A stretch of DNA of 34,473 nucleotides from NCBI GenBank assembly GCA_023419535.1, contig JAEZXX010000033.1, forward strand, positions 1-34,473, written 5' to 3'. Every line of letters starts with the position of its first letter. Positions within the stretch are counted from its first letter, which is position 1. This document shows, one piece after another, positions 7,927 through 16,794 of the stretch. The position numbers and the translations under genes are program-made. This DNA comes from Pseudomonadota bacterium (lineage in GTDB: Bacteria > Pseudomonadota > Alphaproteobacteria > Rhizobiales > Rhizobiaceae). The notes under the pieces were generated by a model. It was given only the letters and a program-made list of their open reading frames with translations. It searched no databases and had not been told where the DNA came from.

Positions 7927-9281
7927 ACGAACAGACGCGCGGACCGATCGAGCATTCCCAGAGGCGTGAGCGGGCAGGGGTCTTCGTGCCCGTCGTCCGA
8001 ACGCCGGTCCGCGAGGACGAGGACGGCGAGGTCCTGCCCCGTCGCAGCGGCGACGAGCGCCTCGTCGAGGCCGTGGGCCTTGCGGCCGCGATCGACCTCG
8101 ACCTCGTCGCCTCCGCGACCATTCCCGTCGCCAAGGCCCGGCCCGCGACGCTGATCGGCGCCGGCAAGGTCGACGAGATCAAGGCGCTCGTCGACGAGCA
8201 CGAGCTCGGCCTGATCGTCGTCGATCACGCGCTGACGCCGGTCCAGCAGCGCAACCTGGAGAAGGAGCTGGGCTGCAAGGTCATCGACCGCACGGGGCTG
8301 ATCCTGGAGATCTTCGGGCGGCGCGCGCGGACCAAGGAAGGCCGGCTGCAGGTCGATCTGGCGCATCTGAACTACCAGAAGGGCCGTCTCGTGCGGTCCT
8401 GGACCCACCTGGAGCGCCAGCGGGGCGGCGGCGGCTTCATGGGCGGCCCGGGCGAGACGCAGATCGAGGCCGACCGGCGGCAGCTGCAGGACAAGATCAT
8501 CCGGCTGGAAAAGGAGCTGGAGGCGGTGCGGCGCACCCGCACGCTCCACCGCGCCAAGCGCAAGAAGGCGCCGCACCCAGTCGTGGCGCTGGTCGGATAC
8601 ACGAACGCCGGCAAGTCGACGCTGTTCAACACGGTGACGGGCGCCGACGTCCTCGCCAAGGATCTGCTCTTCGCCACGCTCGACCCGACGCTGCGCCGCG
8701 TGACGCTGCCGCGGGGCACGCAGGTGATCTTCTCCGACACGGTCGGCTTCATCTCCGATCTGCCGACGCATCTCGTCGCGGCCTTTCGGGCGACGCTGGA
8801 AGAAGTCATCGAGGCCGATCTCGTGCTCCACGTGCGCGACATCGCCGACGCGGATTCGCCGGCGCAGTCGGCGGATGTGCGCCGCATCCTCGCCGACCTC
8901 GACGTCGATGCGGACGACCGCGACCACGTGCTGGAGGTCTGGAACAAGATCGATCTTCTCGACGCGGCGCGGCGCGAGAGCCTGAACGAGACGGATCCGG
9001 GCGGGCAGGGCGTCTTCCCGGTCTCGGCGCTGACAGGCGAAGGACTGCCGGCCCTGCTCGACCACATCGAGACGGCCATCGCCGGCCATGTCGAGCGTCT
9101 GCGGCTCGAGGTTCCGGCCGACGGCCAGCCGCTCCTGTCCTGGCTCTACGACAACGCGAACGTTCGCGAGCGCGAGGATCTGGAGAACGGAGCCGTCGCG
9201 CTCAGCGTCGAGCTCACCGAACAGGCGAGCGGCGAGCTGCGGCGTCTCGGCGAGCGCTATCCGGGGCTCACCATCGGCTGA
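7923..9281 (+). CDS. hflX: GTPase HflX
   Basis: Ribosome-associated GTPase that splits stalled or stressed 70S ribosomes. The protein has an N-terminal HflX domain with the glycine-rich linker GGGGFMGGPGETQIEAD, a coiled stretch (QLQDKIIRLEKELEAVRR), then the G domain: G1 GYTNAGKST, G3 DTVGF, G4 NKID and G5 SAL. The frame is open far upstream across hfq, so the start had to be chosen. TTG at 7923 overlaps the hfq stop (TTGA) and gives 452 residues, the normal length; an in-frame GTG at 7986-7988 is a possible later start. Adjacent hfq-hflX order is conserved in proteobacteria. The gene ends 21 bp from the convergent mazG stop. Confidence 0.93.
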   Translation: MNEQTRGPIEHSQRRERAGVFVPVVRTPVREDEDGEVLPRRSGDERLVEAVGLAAAIDLDLVASATIPVAKARPATLIGAGKVDEIKALVDEHELGLIVVDHALTPVQQRNLEKELGCKVIDRTGLILEIFGRRARTKEGRLQVDLAHLNYQKGRLVRSWTHLERQRGGGGFMGGPGETQIEADRRQLQDKIIRLEKELEAVRRTRTLHRAKRKKAPHPVVALVGYTNAGKSTLFNTVTGADVLAKDLLFATLDPTLRRVTLPRGTQVIFSDTVGFISDLPTHLVAAFRATLEEVIEADLVLHVRDIADADSPAQSADVRRILADLDVDADDRDHVLEVWNKIDLLDAARRESLNETDPGGQGVFPVSALTGEGLPALLDHIETAIAGHVERLRLEVPADGQPLLSWLYDNANVREREDLENGAVALSVELTEQASGELRRLGERYPGLTIG

Positions 9282-9302
9282 CGAACGCGCAGGCGCGGCG
9301 CG

Positions 9303-10157
9303 TCAGCCGTCGCGCTTGGCGGCCTGCCAATGCGCCTCCATCCGGTCCAGCCCGGCCTCTGAAAGCGAGACGCCCTCGGCGGCGAGCGCGGCCTCCACTT
9401 GAGCGAAACGCCGCCGGAACTTCGTCGCGGTGCCGCGCAGAGCCTGCTCGGGATCGACTTCGAGCCGACGCGCCAGGTTGACCGCGCAGAACAGGATGTC
9501 GCCGAGCTCGTCCGCCTGATCCGCGCGCGAGCCCGTCGCCACGGCCGCCTCGAACTCTTCGGTCTCCTCGCGAAGCTTGGCGACGATCGGTTTCACCTCC
9601 GTCCAGTCGAAGCCGACCGTCGCGGCCTTGGCCTGCAGCTTCAGCGACAGCGGCATGGCCGGCAGCGCGCCAGGCACGTCATCCAGCAGCCCGATCGTGT
9701 CGGGCACGTCGCGTCCGTCCCATTCGCCCGACCGGCTCGGGCGATCCGCGCGCGCCGCGCGGCGCGCTGCGCGTTCGGCCTTCTCCTCGGCCTTGATGCG
9801 CTCCCACTGGCCCTTGGCGCTGCGTGCGTCGCGCGCGGCGGCATCGCCGAAGACGTGCGGATGGCGCCGGATCATCTTGGCGGTGACCGTCTCGACGACA
9901 TCGGCGAAATCGAAGAGACCGTCCTCGGCGGCGAGCTGGGCGAAATAGACGACCTGCAGGAGCAGATCGCCGAGTTCCTCGCGCAGATCCTCGGCGTCGC
10001 GACGCTCGATCGCGTCCACGACCTCGAAGGTTTCCTCGATCGTGTACGGCACGATGGTGTCGAAGCTCTGCTCGACGTCCCACGGACAGCCCGTCTTCGG
10101 ATCGCGCAGCGCCTGCATGATCTCGACAAGACGCTGAATGTCTCGGGACGGGTGCAT
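9303..10157 (-). CDS. mazG: Nucleoside triphosphate pyrophosphohydrolase MazG
   Basis: House-cleaning enzyme that hydrolyses (d)NTPs to NMP and pyrophosphate. The 284 residues form two MazG domains, as in the full-length E. coli type. The first has the metal-binding pattern EETFEVVDAI then EELGDLLLQVVYF; the second has EETEEFEAAV then DELGDILFCAVN. The linker is rich in Ala/Arg and variable. Start ATG at 10157 gives MHPSRDIQRL, close to the conserved GCPWD segment; the longer open frame upstream is Arg/Pro-rich and looks non-coding. It is convergent with hflX and stands apart from the next gene by more than 400 bp, so it is probably a single-gene transcript. Confidence 0.94.
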   Translation of the reverse strand: MHPSRDIQRLVEIMQALRDPKTGCPWDVEQSFDTIVPYTIEETFEVVDAIERRDAEDLREELGDLLLQVVYFAQLAAEDGLFDFADVVETVTAKMIRRHPHVFGDAAARDARSAKGQWERIKAEEKAERAARRAARADRPSRSGEWDGRDVPDTIGLLDDVPGALPAMPLSLKLQAKAATVGFDWTEVKPIVAKLREETEEFEAAVATGSRADQADELGDILFCAVNLARRLEVDPEQALRGTATKFRRRFAQVEAALAAEGVSLSEAGLDRMEAHWQAAKRDG

Positions 10158-10573
10158 GTCGTGGACCTTCCGGATCGGGATGAACTCCGCTGCTTGTGAC
10201 GCGCCGGACGGCGGACCGTCAAATCGGACGGGCACGAGAGAATCCCGGAACGACGGAAGCGGGAACGGCCCGGGATACCGAAGCCGGAAGAGGGAGGACC
10301 GGGGACGACGCCGACGGCGCTCCATGCCGCGAACAGCCGCACGTCTCGGTGTGATAAGATACATTATGGAACTTACGTGGGTGATGCGATCTAGTAAGGG
10401 TCGGCTGTCGCCGGACTTTGCCCACGTGCTTCTGCCCCATTCGAGATGCTCGATCGTCGGTGCGACTTGGATCTCGGTCTTAGGTCCTCGCTTCGGACGG
10501 CGCTCCCCGGTCCGTTACGGCGCGTCGAGATCGCGTCGCGGCCGACGCCGCGCCGTCGACGCGCGAACGACGG
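10158..10573. other. 416-bp intergenic region between mazG and the MBL hydrolase gene
   Basis: No gene or RNA gene recognised. An AT-richer pocket near 10348-10375 holds CATAAT on the minus strand (plus 10363-10368), a good -10 match upstream of mazG, but no convincing -35 box at 17-18 bp. ACGTGGG (10375-10381) and CCCACGT (10421-10427) are a 7-bp inverted pair. Close behind the MBL stop, CGCGTCG (10532-10538) and CGACGCG (10557-10563) could pair in the transcript as a weak terminator, without a U run. Confidence 0.4.
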
Positions 10574-11377
10574 TCAGCCGATCGGGGCTTCGAGGGTCAG
10601 GCCGTCATGGGCCGGACGGACGTTCGCCGGCAGGCTCTCGCACAGCGTCGCGTAGTCGAGCGGCGTGTGCATGTGGGTCAGGACGGCGTTGGGCACGCCG
10701 AGCCGTTGGATCCAGTCCAGCGCCTGGTCGAGCGACAGATGGCTGGGATGGGTCTTGTACTGGAGCGCGTCGACGACGAGATGCTCGGCGCCGGCGATGG
10801 CCTCGACGGCGGCCGGCGGAAAGTCGCTGACGTCCGAGCAATAGGCGAACGGACCGACGCGGAAGCCGAGCGAGACGATCCGTCCGTGCGACTGCTCGAA
10901 CGGCTGGAACACGATCTGTCCGCCCGGACCGTCGATCGCGAAGGCCCGGCCGGCCTCGATCGGCACATGGCGGGCGATCGGCGGATAGGTGCTGCCCGGC
11001 GGCGTCGCGAAGCAGTAGCCGAAGGCCTCGCGCACGCGCTCGATCGTGGGCGCGTCGGCATGGACCGGCACGAGCCGCTTCTGGCCGATGACGAAGGTGC
11101 GCAGATCGTCGATGCCGTGGATGTGGTCGGCATGGGCGTGGGTCAGCACGACGGCGTCGATCCGATCGATCTTCGCCGAGATCATCTGCTCGCGAAAATC
11201 CGGCCCGCAGTCGATCACGACGACCGTGCGGCCGTTCGGGCCCACGCGTTCGAACAGGGCCGCGCAGCGCCGGCGGCGGTTCTTCGGCTCGTTCGGATCG
11301 CAGGCGCCCCAGTCGCCGTTCGGCCGCGGAACGCCCGGAGACGAGCCGCAGCCGAGGATCGTCAGGCGAAGCGTCAC
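10574..11377 (-). CDS. MBL-fold metallohydrolase (PhnP-like)
   Basis: Metallo-beta-lactamase-fold hydrolase of 267 residues. The core motif HAHADHIHGIDD supplies the first metal ligands; DCGPDF precedes it and VLTHMH near the C-terminus fits the last ligands. The N-terminus (LTILGCGSSPGVPR) is typical of the PhnP/cyclic-phosphodiesterase branch. The exact substrate cannot be told from sequence; in PhnP it is a cyclic ribose phosphate, but there are no phosphonate genes nearby. Its ATG overlaps the tatD stop by 4 bp, so it is the last gene of the dacA-tmk-holB-metG-tatD unit. This pairing with tatD is common in alphaproteobacteria. Confidence 0.88.
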   Translation of the reverse strand: MTLRLTILGCGSSPGVPRPNGDWGACDPNEPKNRRRRCAALFERVGPNGRTVVVIDCGPDFREQMISAKIDRIDAVVLTHAHADHIHGIDDLRTFVIGQKRLVPVHADAPTIERVREAFGYCFATPPGSTYPPIARHVPIEAGRAFAIDGPGGQIVFQPFEQSHGRIVSLGFRVGPFAYCSDVSDFPPAAVEAIAGAEHLVVDALQYKTHPSHLSLDQALDWIQRLGVPNAVLTHMHTPLDYATLCESLPANVRPAHDGLTLEAPIG

Positions 11378-12174
11378 GCCGCGGCCCGGCGCGGGTCGCG
11401 CGCCTTGGAGAAGAGCCGGAAGAAATTGTCGCTCGTCGCGGTCGCGATCTCCTCGAGCGACACGCCCTTCACCTTCGCCAGCACCTCGGCGGTCTTGCGC
11501 GTATAGGCCGGCTCGTTGCGCTTGCCCCGGTACGGCGGGGGCGCGAGGAACGGTGCGTCGGTCTCGACGAGAAGCCTGTCCATCGGCACGCCGGCCGCGA
11601 TCGCGCGGAGTTCGTCGGACCGGTTGAAGGCGAGGATGCCGGAAAACGAGACCGTGCCCCCGAGCTCCAGCCCGACCTCGGCGAGGCGGGGTGTGGAGGA
11701 AAAGCAGTGGAGGACGAAGGGGAAGGCCCCCTTCCCCGTCTCGTCCGCCAGGATCGCCTCCATGTCCGCGTCCGCGTCGCGCGCGTGAATGACGAGCGGC
11801 AGCCCGGTCACCCGGGCGGCTTCGATGTGCCGCCGGAAGACACGGGCCTGAACGTCCCGCGGCGACTTGTCGTAATGATAGTCGAGGCCGGCCTCGCCGA
11901 TCGCGACGATCTTCGGATGGGCCGACAGCCGCACGAGTTCCTGCGCCGGAATGTCCGGCTCGGCGGCGGCGTTGTGCGGATGCGTGCCGACCGATGCGTA
12001 GACGGTGTCGTGCCGCTCCGCGATATCGATGAGCGTCTCGATCCGCGAGACAAAGGTCGAGATGGTGACGACGAGCCCGACGCCCTCGGCCCGTGCGCGC
12101 GCCAGAAGCGCGTCCGTCTCGCCCTCGAAGTCGGGGAAGTCGAGGTGGCAGTGACTGTCGACGAGGAAGGTCAT
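11374..12174 (-). CDS. tatD: TatD family metal-dependent hydrolase
   Basis: Cytoplasmic TIM-barrel metal-dependent DNase of the TatD family; 266 residues, the usual length. Metal ligands are visible: DSHCHLDF at the N-terminus (HxH), the Glu of GEAGLDYHY, VIHAR and LHCFSS for the two later histidines, and the Asp of LVETDAPFLAP. The C-terminal NFFRLF is conserved in the family. The start ATG 12174 shares ATGA with the metG stop; the stop shares ATGA with the MBL gene. Members act as 3'-5' DNases in repair or DNA degradation; the YcfH-type neighbour arrangement with metG, holB and tmk is shared with many proteobacteria. Confidence 0.93.
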   Translation of the reverse strand: MTFLVDSHCHLDFPDFEGETDALLARARAEGVGLVVTISTFVSRIETLIDIAERHDTVYASVGTHPHNAAAEPDIPAQELVRLSAHPKIVAIGEAGLDYHYDKSPRDVQARVFRRHIEAARVTGLPLVIHARDADADMEAILADETGKGAFPFVLHCFSSTPRLAEVGLELGGTVSFSGILAFNRSDELRAIAAGVPMDRLLVETDAPFLAPPPYRGKRNEPAYTRKTAEVLAKVKGVSLEEIATATSDNFFRLFSKARDPRRAAA

Positions 12175-13727
12175 GCGCTCGGTGCGGGCTCGGCGGCGGT
12201 CTCGACGAAGCGCGGGAAGATGCCCTGCGGCGCCGGCATCGCGCGCCCGGCCTCCAGCATGCGGCCGGAGGCGAGCTCGGCGAAGCTGCGCTCGTGCGCC
12301 TGCACCGCCAGAAGGTCGAGCAGCTTCTCCATCGAGCCGGGCATGAAGGGCTGGAGCAGGATGGCGACGCGGCGCAGCACCTCGGCGGTCACGTAGAGCA
12401 CCGTGCCCATGCGCGCGATGTCGGTCTTGCGCAGCACCCAGGGCTCCTGGGCCGCGAAGTAGCGGTTCGCCTCGGAGACGACGGAGACGATCGCGGCGAG
12501 CATCGCGTGCAGCTCCTGCCGGTCGATCGCGGCGCGCGAGCGCTCCAGGAGCGCGCCGGCCGAGGCGAGGATCGCGCGGTCGGCGTCGGTCAGTTCGCCC
12601 GGCGTCGGGACGACGCCGTCCAAGTTCTTGGCGATCATCGACAGCGAGCGCTGGGCGAGATTGCCGAGATCGTTGGCGAGTTCGGAGTTGATGCGGTTGA
12701 CGATCGCCTCGTGGCTGTAGTTGCCGTCCTGGCCGAATGGCACCTCCCGCAGGAGGAAGTAGCGCAGGGGATCGAGCCCGTAGACCTCTGACAGCGCCAT
12801 CGGGTCGATGACGTTGCCAACGGATTTCGACATCTTCTCCCCCTTGTTGAAGAGGAAGCCGTGGACGAACACGCGGCGCGGCAGCGGAAGGCCGGCCGAC
12901 ATCAGGAAGGCGGGCCAGTAGATCGTGTGGAACCGCACGATGTCCTTGCCGACGACATGGAGGTCGGCGGGCCAGAAGCCGGCGCGCTCGCCGCCCTCCA
13001 GATAGCCGGTGGCGGTCAGGTAGTTCGTCAGTGCGTCCACCCAGACATACATGACGTGCGCCTCGTCGCCGGGCACCTTGATCCCCCAGTCGAAGGTGGT
13101 GCGCGAGATCGAGAGGTCGCGAAGGCCGGAGCGCAGGAAGGACAGGACCTCGTTGCGGCGCTCGGCCGGGGCCACGAAGTCCGGGTTCGCCTCGTGGAAG
13201 GCGATCAGCCGCTCTTGGAAGGCGCCGAGGCGGAAGAAGTAGCTCTCCTCCTCGACCCACTCGACCGGGGTGCCCTGGGGGCCGACGCGGGTCCCCTCGC
13301 CCGTGAGGCTCGTCTCGTCCTCTGCGTAATACGCCTCGTCGCGGACCGAGTACCAGCCGGAATAGGCGTCCTTGTAGATGTCGCCGGCCGCCTCCATGCG
13401 GCGCCAGATCTCCTGGCTCGCGCGCTTGTGGCGCTCCTGCGTGGTGCGGATGAAGTCGTCGTTGGAGGCGTTCAGCGCCGCGCCCATCGCCTCGAAGGCG
13501 TCGGAGTTGCGCTGGGCGAGCTCGGCCGGCTCGATGCCCTGCGCCCGCGCCGTCTGGAGCATCTTGATGCCGTGCTCGTCCGTGCCCGTCAGGAACATCA
13601 CGTCGTAGCCGTCGAGCCGCTTGAAGCGCGCGACGACGTCCGTCGCGATCAGCTCGTAGGCGTGGCCGATATGCGGGCGCCCGTTCGGATACGAGATCGC
13701 GGTCGTCAGATAGTAGCGTTCGGGCAT
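12171..13727 (-). CDS. metG: Methionyl-tRNA synthetase
   Basis: Class I aminoacyl-tRNA synthetase charging tRNA-Met. The 518 residues include the HIGH motif (HIGHAYE, about 18-24) and KMSKS (GEKMSKSVGN), with the catalytic Rossmann fold split by the connective peptide and an alpha-helical anticodon-binding domain behind. There is no C-terminal EMAP-like tRNA-binding domain, as usual for the short alphaproteobacterial form. The protein contains no cysteine at all, so the zinc-knuckle found in many MetRS enzymes is missing; the connective segment reads SGWYSVRDEAYY, which fits the zinc-free subtype. Start ATG 13727 has an AGGAC site at proper spacing; the 35-residue upstream extension is discarded. 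Confidence 0.97.
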   Translation of the reverse strand: MPERYYLTTAISYPNGRPHIGHAYELIATDVVARFKRLDGYDVMFLTGTDEHGIKMLQTARAQGIEPAELAQRNSDAFEAMGAALNASNDDFIRTTQERHKRASQEIWRRMEAAGDIYKDAYSGWYSVRDEAYYAEDETSLTGEGTRVGPQGTPVEWVEEESYFFRLGAFQERLIAFHEANPDFVAPAERRNEVLSFLRSGLRDLSISRTTFDWGIKVPGDEAHVMYVWVDALTNYLTATGYLEGGERAGFWPADLHVVGKDIVRFHTIYWPAFLMSAGLPLPRRVFVHGFLFNKGEKMSKSVGNVIDPMALSEVYGLDPLRYFLLREVPFGQDGNYSHEAIVNRINSELANDLGNLAQRSLSMIAKNLDGVVPTPGELTDADRAILASAGALLERSRAAIDRQELHAMLAAIVSVVSEANRYFAAQEPWVLRKTDIARMGTVLYVTAEVLRRVAILLQPFMPGSMEKLLDLLAVQAHERSFAELASGRMLEAGRAMPAPQGIFPRFVETAAEPAPSA

Positions 13728-13853
13728 GATGTCCTGTCTGTCGCATCCGGAGCGCCGCGCCCCATCGGGCTCGGCCGGTCGGCTCCGATCGGTCGCCTTT
13801 GGCGAGATAGAGCATGGCGCGCCTGCGCTCAATGCGGCGCGCCCCGGAAGCGC

Positions 13854-14900
13854 TCAGGCGGCCCGGTCCTGCCGCTCGCGAAGCCGCGCCAGCCCGTGGA
13901 AGAATGTGACGAGCAGCTGCTTGCGGTCGAGATTGTAGGCCAGCCCCTCGCGCCAGCGCGCCTGCTCGCTCGACCAGTAGGCGGACAGCTCCGCGGCCTC
14001 CGCCGCGCGACCGGCGGCCTGCCGGGCCTCGGCATCGCGCGAGAGGAGACGGAACAGCTCCTCGCCGACGAGATCGAAGGCCGCTTCCCGCCCCTTCATC
14101 GCCAGCTGGTCGCCGAGCTTCTGGATGGCGCCCCAGGCCGGCGGCGCCGCGTAGAGGCGCTCGGCCTCCCCGGACAGCTCGAGCCCGCCGCCGAGGAGCA
14201 TGAGCAGCGCACGCCGCGCGCTGCCGGACGCCCGCGACGCCGCCGCCTTGCGGTCGGCGGCGGACGCGTCCGGCACGCTTCCTGCCAGGATCGTCTCGAT
14301 CTCGGCTTCCGGCAGGGCGCCGAGCCGCAACACGCGGCAGCGCGAACGGATCGTCGGAAGCAGGCGCCCGGGCTGATGGTTCGTCAGGAGGAACAGCGAG
14401 CGCGGCGGCGGCTCCTCCAGCATCTTCAGAAGCGCGTTGGCCGCGCTCCGGTTCATGTCGTCCGCCGGATCGACGATGGCGATGCGCCAGCGCCCGCCCG
14501 CCGTGGTCTGGAAGAAGTGCGTGAGACGTCGGATCTCCTCGACCGTGATCTGGGTGCGGAAACCGCCGCCGCGCTCGGCCGCGGGCCGCGCGATGTGGAC
14601 GAGCCCGGGATGCCCCCCCTGCTCCACCTGGCGCGCCACGCTCTCCGGCACGGTCTCGGGCAGGTCGCCGTCCCGGCTCGCCGACAGGAGCGCGCGGGCG
14701 AAATCGAAGGCGAGCGTCGCCTTGCCGATGCCGAGCGGGCCCTGCAGCAGCCAGGCGTGATGCAGCCGCTGGGAGCGCGCGGCGAGGACGAGCTCGGCGC
14801 GCGCCGCCTCGTGCCCGACCAGCGAACGGGTCTCGGCCGGCGACGCGACGCCGTCGAGGTCGTCGTGCCGTTCCGGCGCGACGCGCTGGAACCCGCTCAT
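13854..14900 (-). CDS. holB: DNA polymerase III subunit delta'
   Basis: Clamp-loader subunit of the replicative polymerase. The 348 residues show a Walker-A-like GPLGIGKATLA near residue 54, a segment matching the RFC-box region (DDMNRSAANALLKMLEEPP) and the SRC motif (IRSRCRVLRL) that acts as the arginine finger. A central zinc-binding Cys cluster as in E. coli is not present. The C-terminal collar domain (about 230-348) is less conserved. It shares ATGA with the tmk stop upstream and is separated from metG by 126 bp. The tmk-holB-metG-tatD order is a widely conserved bacterial cluster, which supports the call. Confidence 0.93.
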   Translation of the reverse strand: MSGFQRVAPERHDDLDGVASPAETRSLVGHEAARAELVLAARSQRLHHAWLLQGPLGIGKATLAFDFARALLSASRDGDLPETVPESVARQVEQGGHPGLVHIARPAAERGGGFRTQITVEEIRRLTHFFQTTAGGRWRIAIVDPADDMNRSAANALLKMLEEPPPRSLFLLTNHQPGRLLPTIRSRCRVLRLGALPEAEIETILAGSVPDASAADRKAAASRASGSARRALLMLLGGGLELSGEAERLYAAPPAWGAIQKLGDQLAMKGREAAFDLVGEELFRLLSRDAEARQAAGRAAEAAELSAYWSSEQARWREGLAYNLDRKQLLVTFFHGLARLRERQDRAA

Positions 14901-15565
14901 GCGGCCGGCCCGGACGTCGGCGCCGCCTCGCCCAAGGCTTCGGCCAGATGGGCGGCGATCTCCTGCGCCACCGCGTCGACGGGACGGCCGGCGTCGACGA
15001 TCCGGCAGCGCCGCGGATCGGATGTCGCGATCTGAAGGAAGCGCTTACGGCGCTCCTCGTGAATCTCCGCCGCCTCGCCCTCGAACCGGTCGGCCCGGGC
15101 GGTTCCCCGGCGGTTCGCGGCCCGCGCGAGCCCCTCGGCGGCGGGCAGGTCGAGGACGAAGGTGAGATCGGGTCGCAAATCGTCCAGCGCCGCGTCCTCC
15201 AGGAGCGTCAGCAGCTCGGCGTCGACCCCGGCGAGCCCCTGATAGACGCGCGTGGAATCGTGGAAGCGGTCGCACAGGACGTCGTCGCCGCGGTCCAGCG
15301 CCGGGCGGATGAGCGTGGAGACGTGGTCGGTGCGGGCCGCCGCGAAGAGGACCGCCTCGAAGGCCGGCCCCTGCGCCTTCGCCGCACCGGCGAGCAGCGC
15401 CTCGCGGAGGGCCTCCGCCCGCGGCGAGCCGCCGGGCTCGCGCGTCACCACGACGGTGCGGCCCCGTTCGGCAAGGAACGCCCGGGCCCGCTCGATCTGC
15501 GTCGTCTTCCCGCTCCCCTCGCCGCCCTCGAAGGTGACGAAGAGCGGCCTTCCCGCTGCCGTCAT
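14897..15565 (-). CDS. tmk: Thymidylate kinase
   Basis: Phosphorylates dTMP to dTDP for DNA synthesis. The 222 residues have the P-loop GGEGSGKTT at about 14-22, the TREPGGSP loop, the DR-type motif (CDRFHDST) and a lid with basic residues (RRGTARADRFE). The lid arginines place it in the E. coli-like type II class. It overlaps both neighbours by 4 bp: its ATG with the dacA-like stop, its stop with the holB ATG. This indicates coupled translation in one transcript. Confidence 0.96.
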   Translation of the reverse strand: MTAAGRPLFVTFEGGEGSGKTTQIERARAFLAERGRTVVVTREPGGSPRAEALREALLAGAAKAQGPAFEAVLFAAARTDHVSTLIRPALDRGDDVLCDRFHDSTRVYQGLAGVDAELLTLLEDAALDDLRPDLTFVLDLPAAEGLARAANRRGTARADRFEGEAAEIHEERRKRFLQIATSDPRRCRIVDAGRPVDAVAQEIAAHLAEALGEAAPTSGPAA

Positions 15566-16746
15566 AGGGCGCGAATCCAGCCGAAGGCCAGCTCCTGCAC
15601 GGCCCCGAAGGCGCGTGCGGTGAAGGTCCCCTCCGGCACGTCCTCGGCGGCGAAAAGATCGCGCACGACGCTCGGACTGCCCGCGATCCGGACCTCGAGG
15701 CGGCCGACCTTATCGCCGGCGGCCACCGGCGCGCGCAGCGGCCCGTCGTAGACGATGGCGGCGCTCACCGACTGCGGTGCGGCGCGCGGGATCATCGCCG
15801 CGATCTCCTCGCCGGTGCGCAGCGCGACGTCGGGCAGCGTTCCGCCGTAGACGAGCGCGCGCCCGACGGTGGCGCCCTGCGGGAAGAGCGAACGGAGATC
15901 GAAACTGTCCTTGGCCCAGGCGAGGATCCGCGCCGTCTCGCGCGAGCGGACCTGCTCGCTCTCCAGTCCGCCGAGCGCCACGAAGGTCGTGCGTCCGTCG
16001 CCCTCGGCCGCGCCCAGGATCGCGTAGCCCGCGCCTTCGGCAAAGCCCGTCGCGACGCCGGTGGCACCGATGTTCAGGCCGAGAAGCGGGTTGCGATTGC
16101 GCTGACGGATCCCGTTCCAGGTGAATTCGGGCTCGGCGAAAAGCCCGTACCATTCGGGATAGGTGCGCTGGAGATGGCGGCCGAGACGGGCCATGTCCCG
16201 CGCGCTCGTCTGCTGGCCCTCGGCCGGGAGCCCCGTGGAATTCGCGAAGCGGCTGGTGGCGAGCCCGAGTTCGGCCGCGCGCTCGTTCATCGCCTGAACG
16301 AAGGCGCCCTCGGTGCCTTCCATCCCTTCGGCGAGGATGATGCAGGCATCGTTCGCCTGCTGAATGGCCACGCCCCGCGCCAGAGCCTCCACCGGAACGC
16401 TGGAGCGGACTTCGGCGAACATGGTGGAGGTTCGCGAGGGCGCGCCGCCCGTGCGCCAGGCGTTTTCGGACACCGGATAGGCCGTGGTCGGCGTGATCAG
16501 ACCGCCTTCGAGTCCGCGGAACACGAGTTCCAGCGTCATCAGCTTGGCGAGCGAGGCCGGCGGAAACGGTTCGTCGGCGCTCTTCTCGAAAAGGACCGCA
16601 CCGGTCTCCCCGTCGACGACGATCGCCTGCAGGGCCGGCGTCTCCAGAAGAGGAGCCGGCCCGGTCTGCGCCCGCAGACCGGCTGTCGGGGACAGGACGA
16701 AGGCGAGCGTCAGAACCCCCCACGCCGCAATGGTTCGGACAGCCAT
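15562..16746 (-). CDS. D-alanyl-D-alanine carboxypeptidase-like protein (PBP5/DacA family) with altered active-site motifs
   Basis: Periplasmic low-molecular-weight penicillin-binding-protein family, 394 residues. A signal peptide is clear (residues 1-26, hydrophobic core, LRAQ at the end). The peptidase S11 domain follows and the C-terminal beta-rich PBP5 domain (about 280-380) ends in a mildly amphipathic tail. The SxxK motif is intact (Ser65-Lys68, PPASLAKLMT). The SxN motif is Gln130-Ala-Asn132 (IQQANDACI), and the KTG motif is Ala232-Thr-Gly234 (GVATGFAEGAGY). Both changes were read directly from the codons. Classical family members trim the terminal D-Ala of peptidoglycan; whether this one does is doubtful. 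It may be inactive or belong to a subfamily with other chemistry. It is the first gene of the tmk-holB unit. Confidence 0.88.
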   Translation of the reverse strand: MAVRTIAAWGVLTLAFVLSPTAGLRAQTGPAPLLETPALQAIVVDGETGAVLFEKSADEPFPPASLAKLMTLELVFRGLEGGLITPTTAYPVSENAWRTGGAPSRTSTMFAEVRSSVPVEALARGVAIQQANDACIILAEGMEGTEGAFVQAMNERAAELGLATSRFANSTGLPAEGQQTSARDMARLGRHLQRTYPEWYGLFAEPEFTWNGIRQRNRNPLLGLNIGATGVATGFAEGAGYAILGAAEGDGRTTFVALGGLESEQVRSRETARILAWAKDSFDLRSLFPQGATVGRALVYGGTLPDVALRTGEEIAAMIPRAAPQSVSAAIVYDGPLRAPVAAGDKVGRLEVRIAGSPSVVRDLFAAEDVPEGTFTARAFGAVQELAFGWIRAL

Positions 16747-16794
16747 CGGCGGTCCCTCGCTCTACTCTCGTCGTCCCCGCGGCGAACCTACAGC

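Noticed and set aside
10158..10364. Upstream extension of mazG to an earlier start
   Set aside because: The added residues are Arg/Pro-rich and unlike MazG; the start at 10157 gives the normal family N-terminus.
12175..13815. Long open frame upstream of tatD opposite in phase to metG
   Set aside because: It is a shadow of metG; TatD begins at 12174 where the family signature starts.
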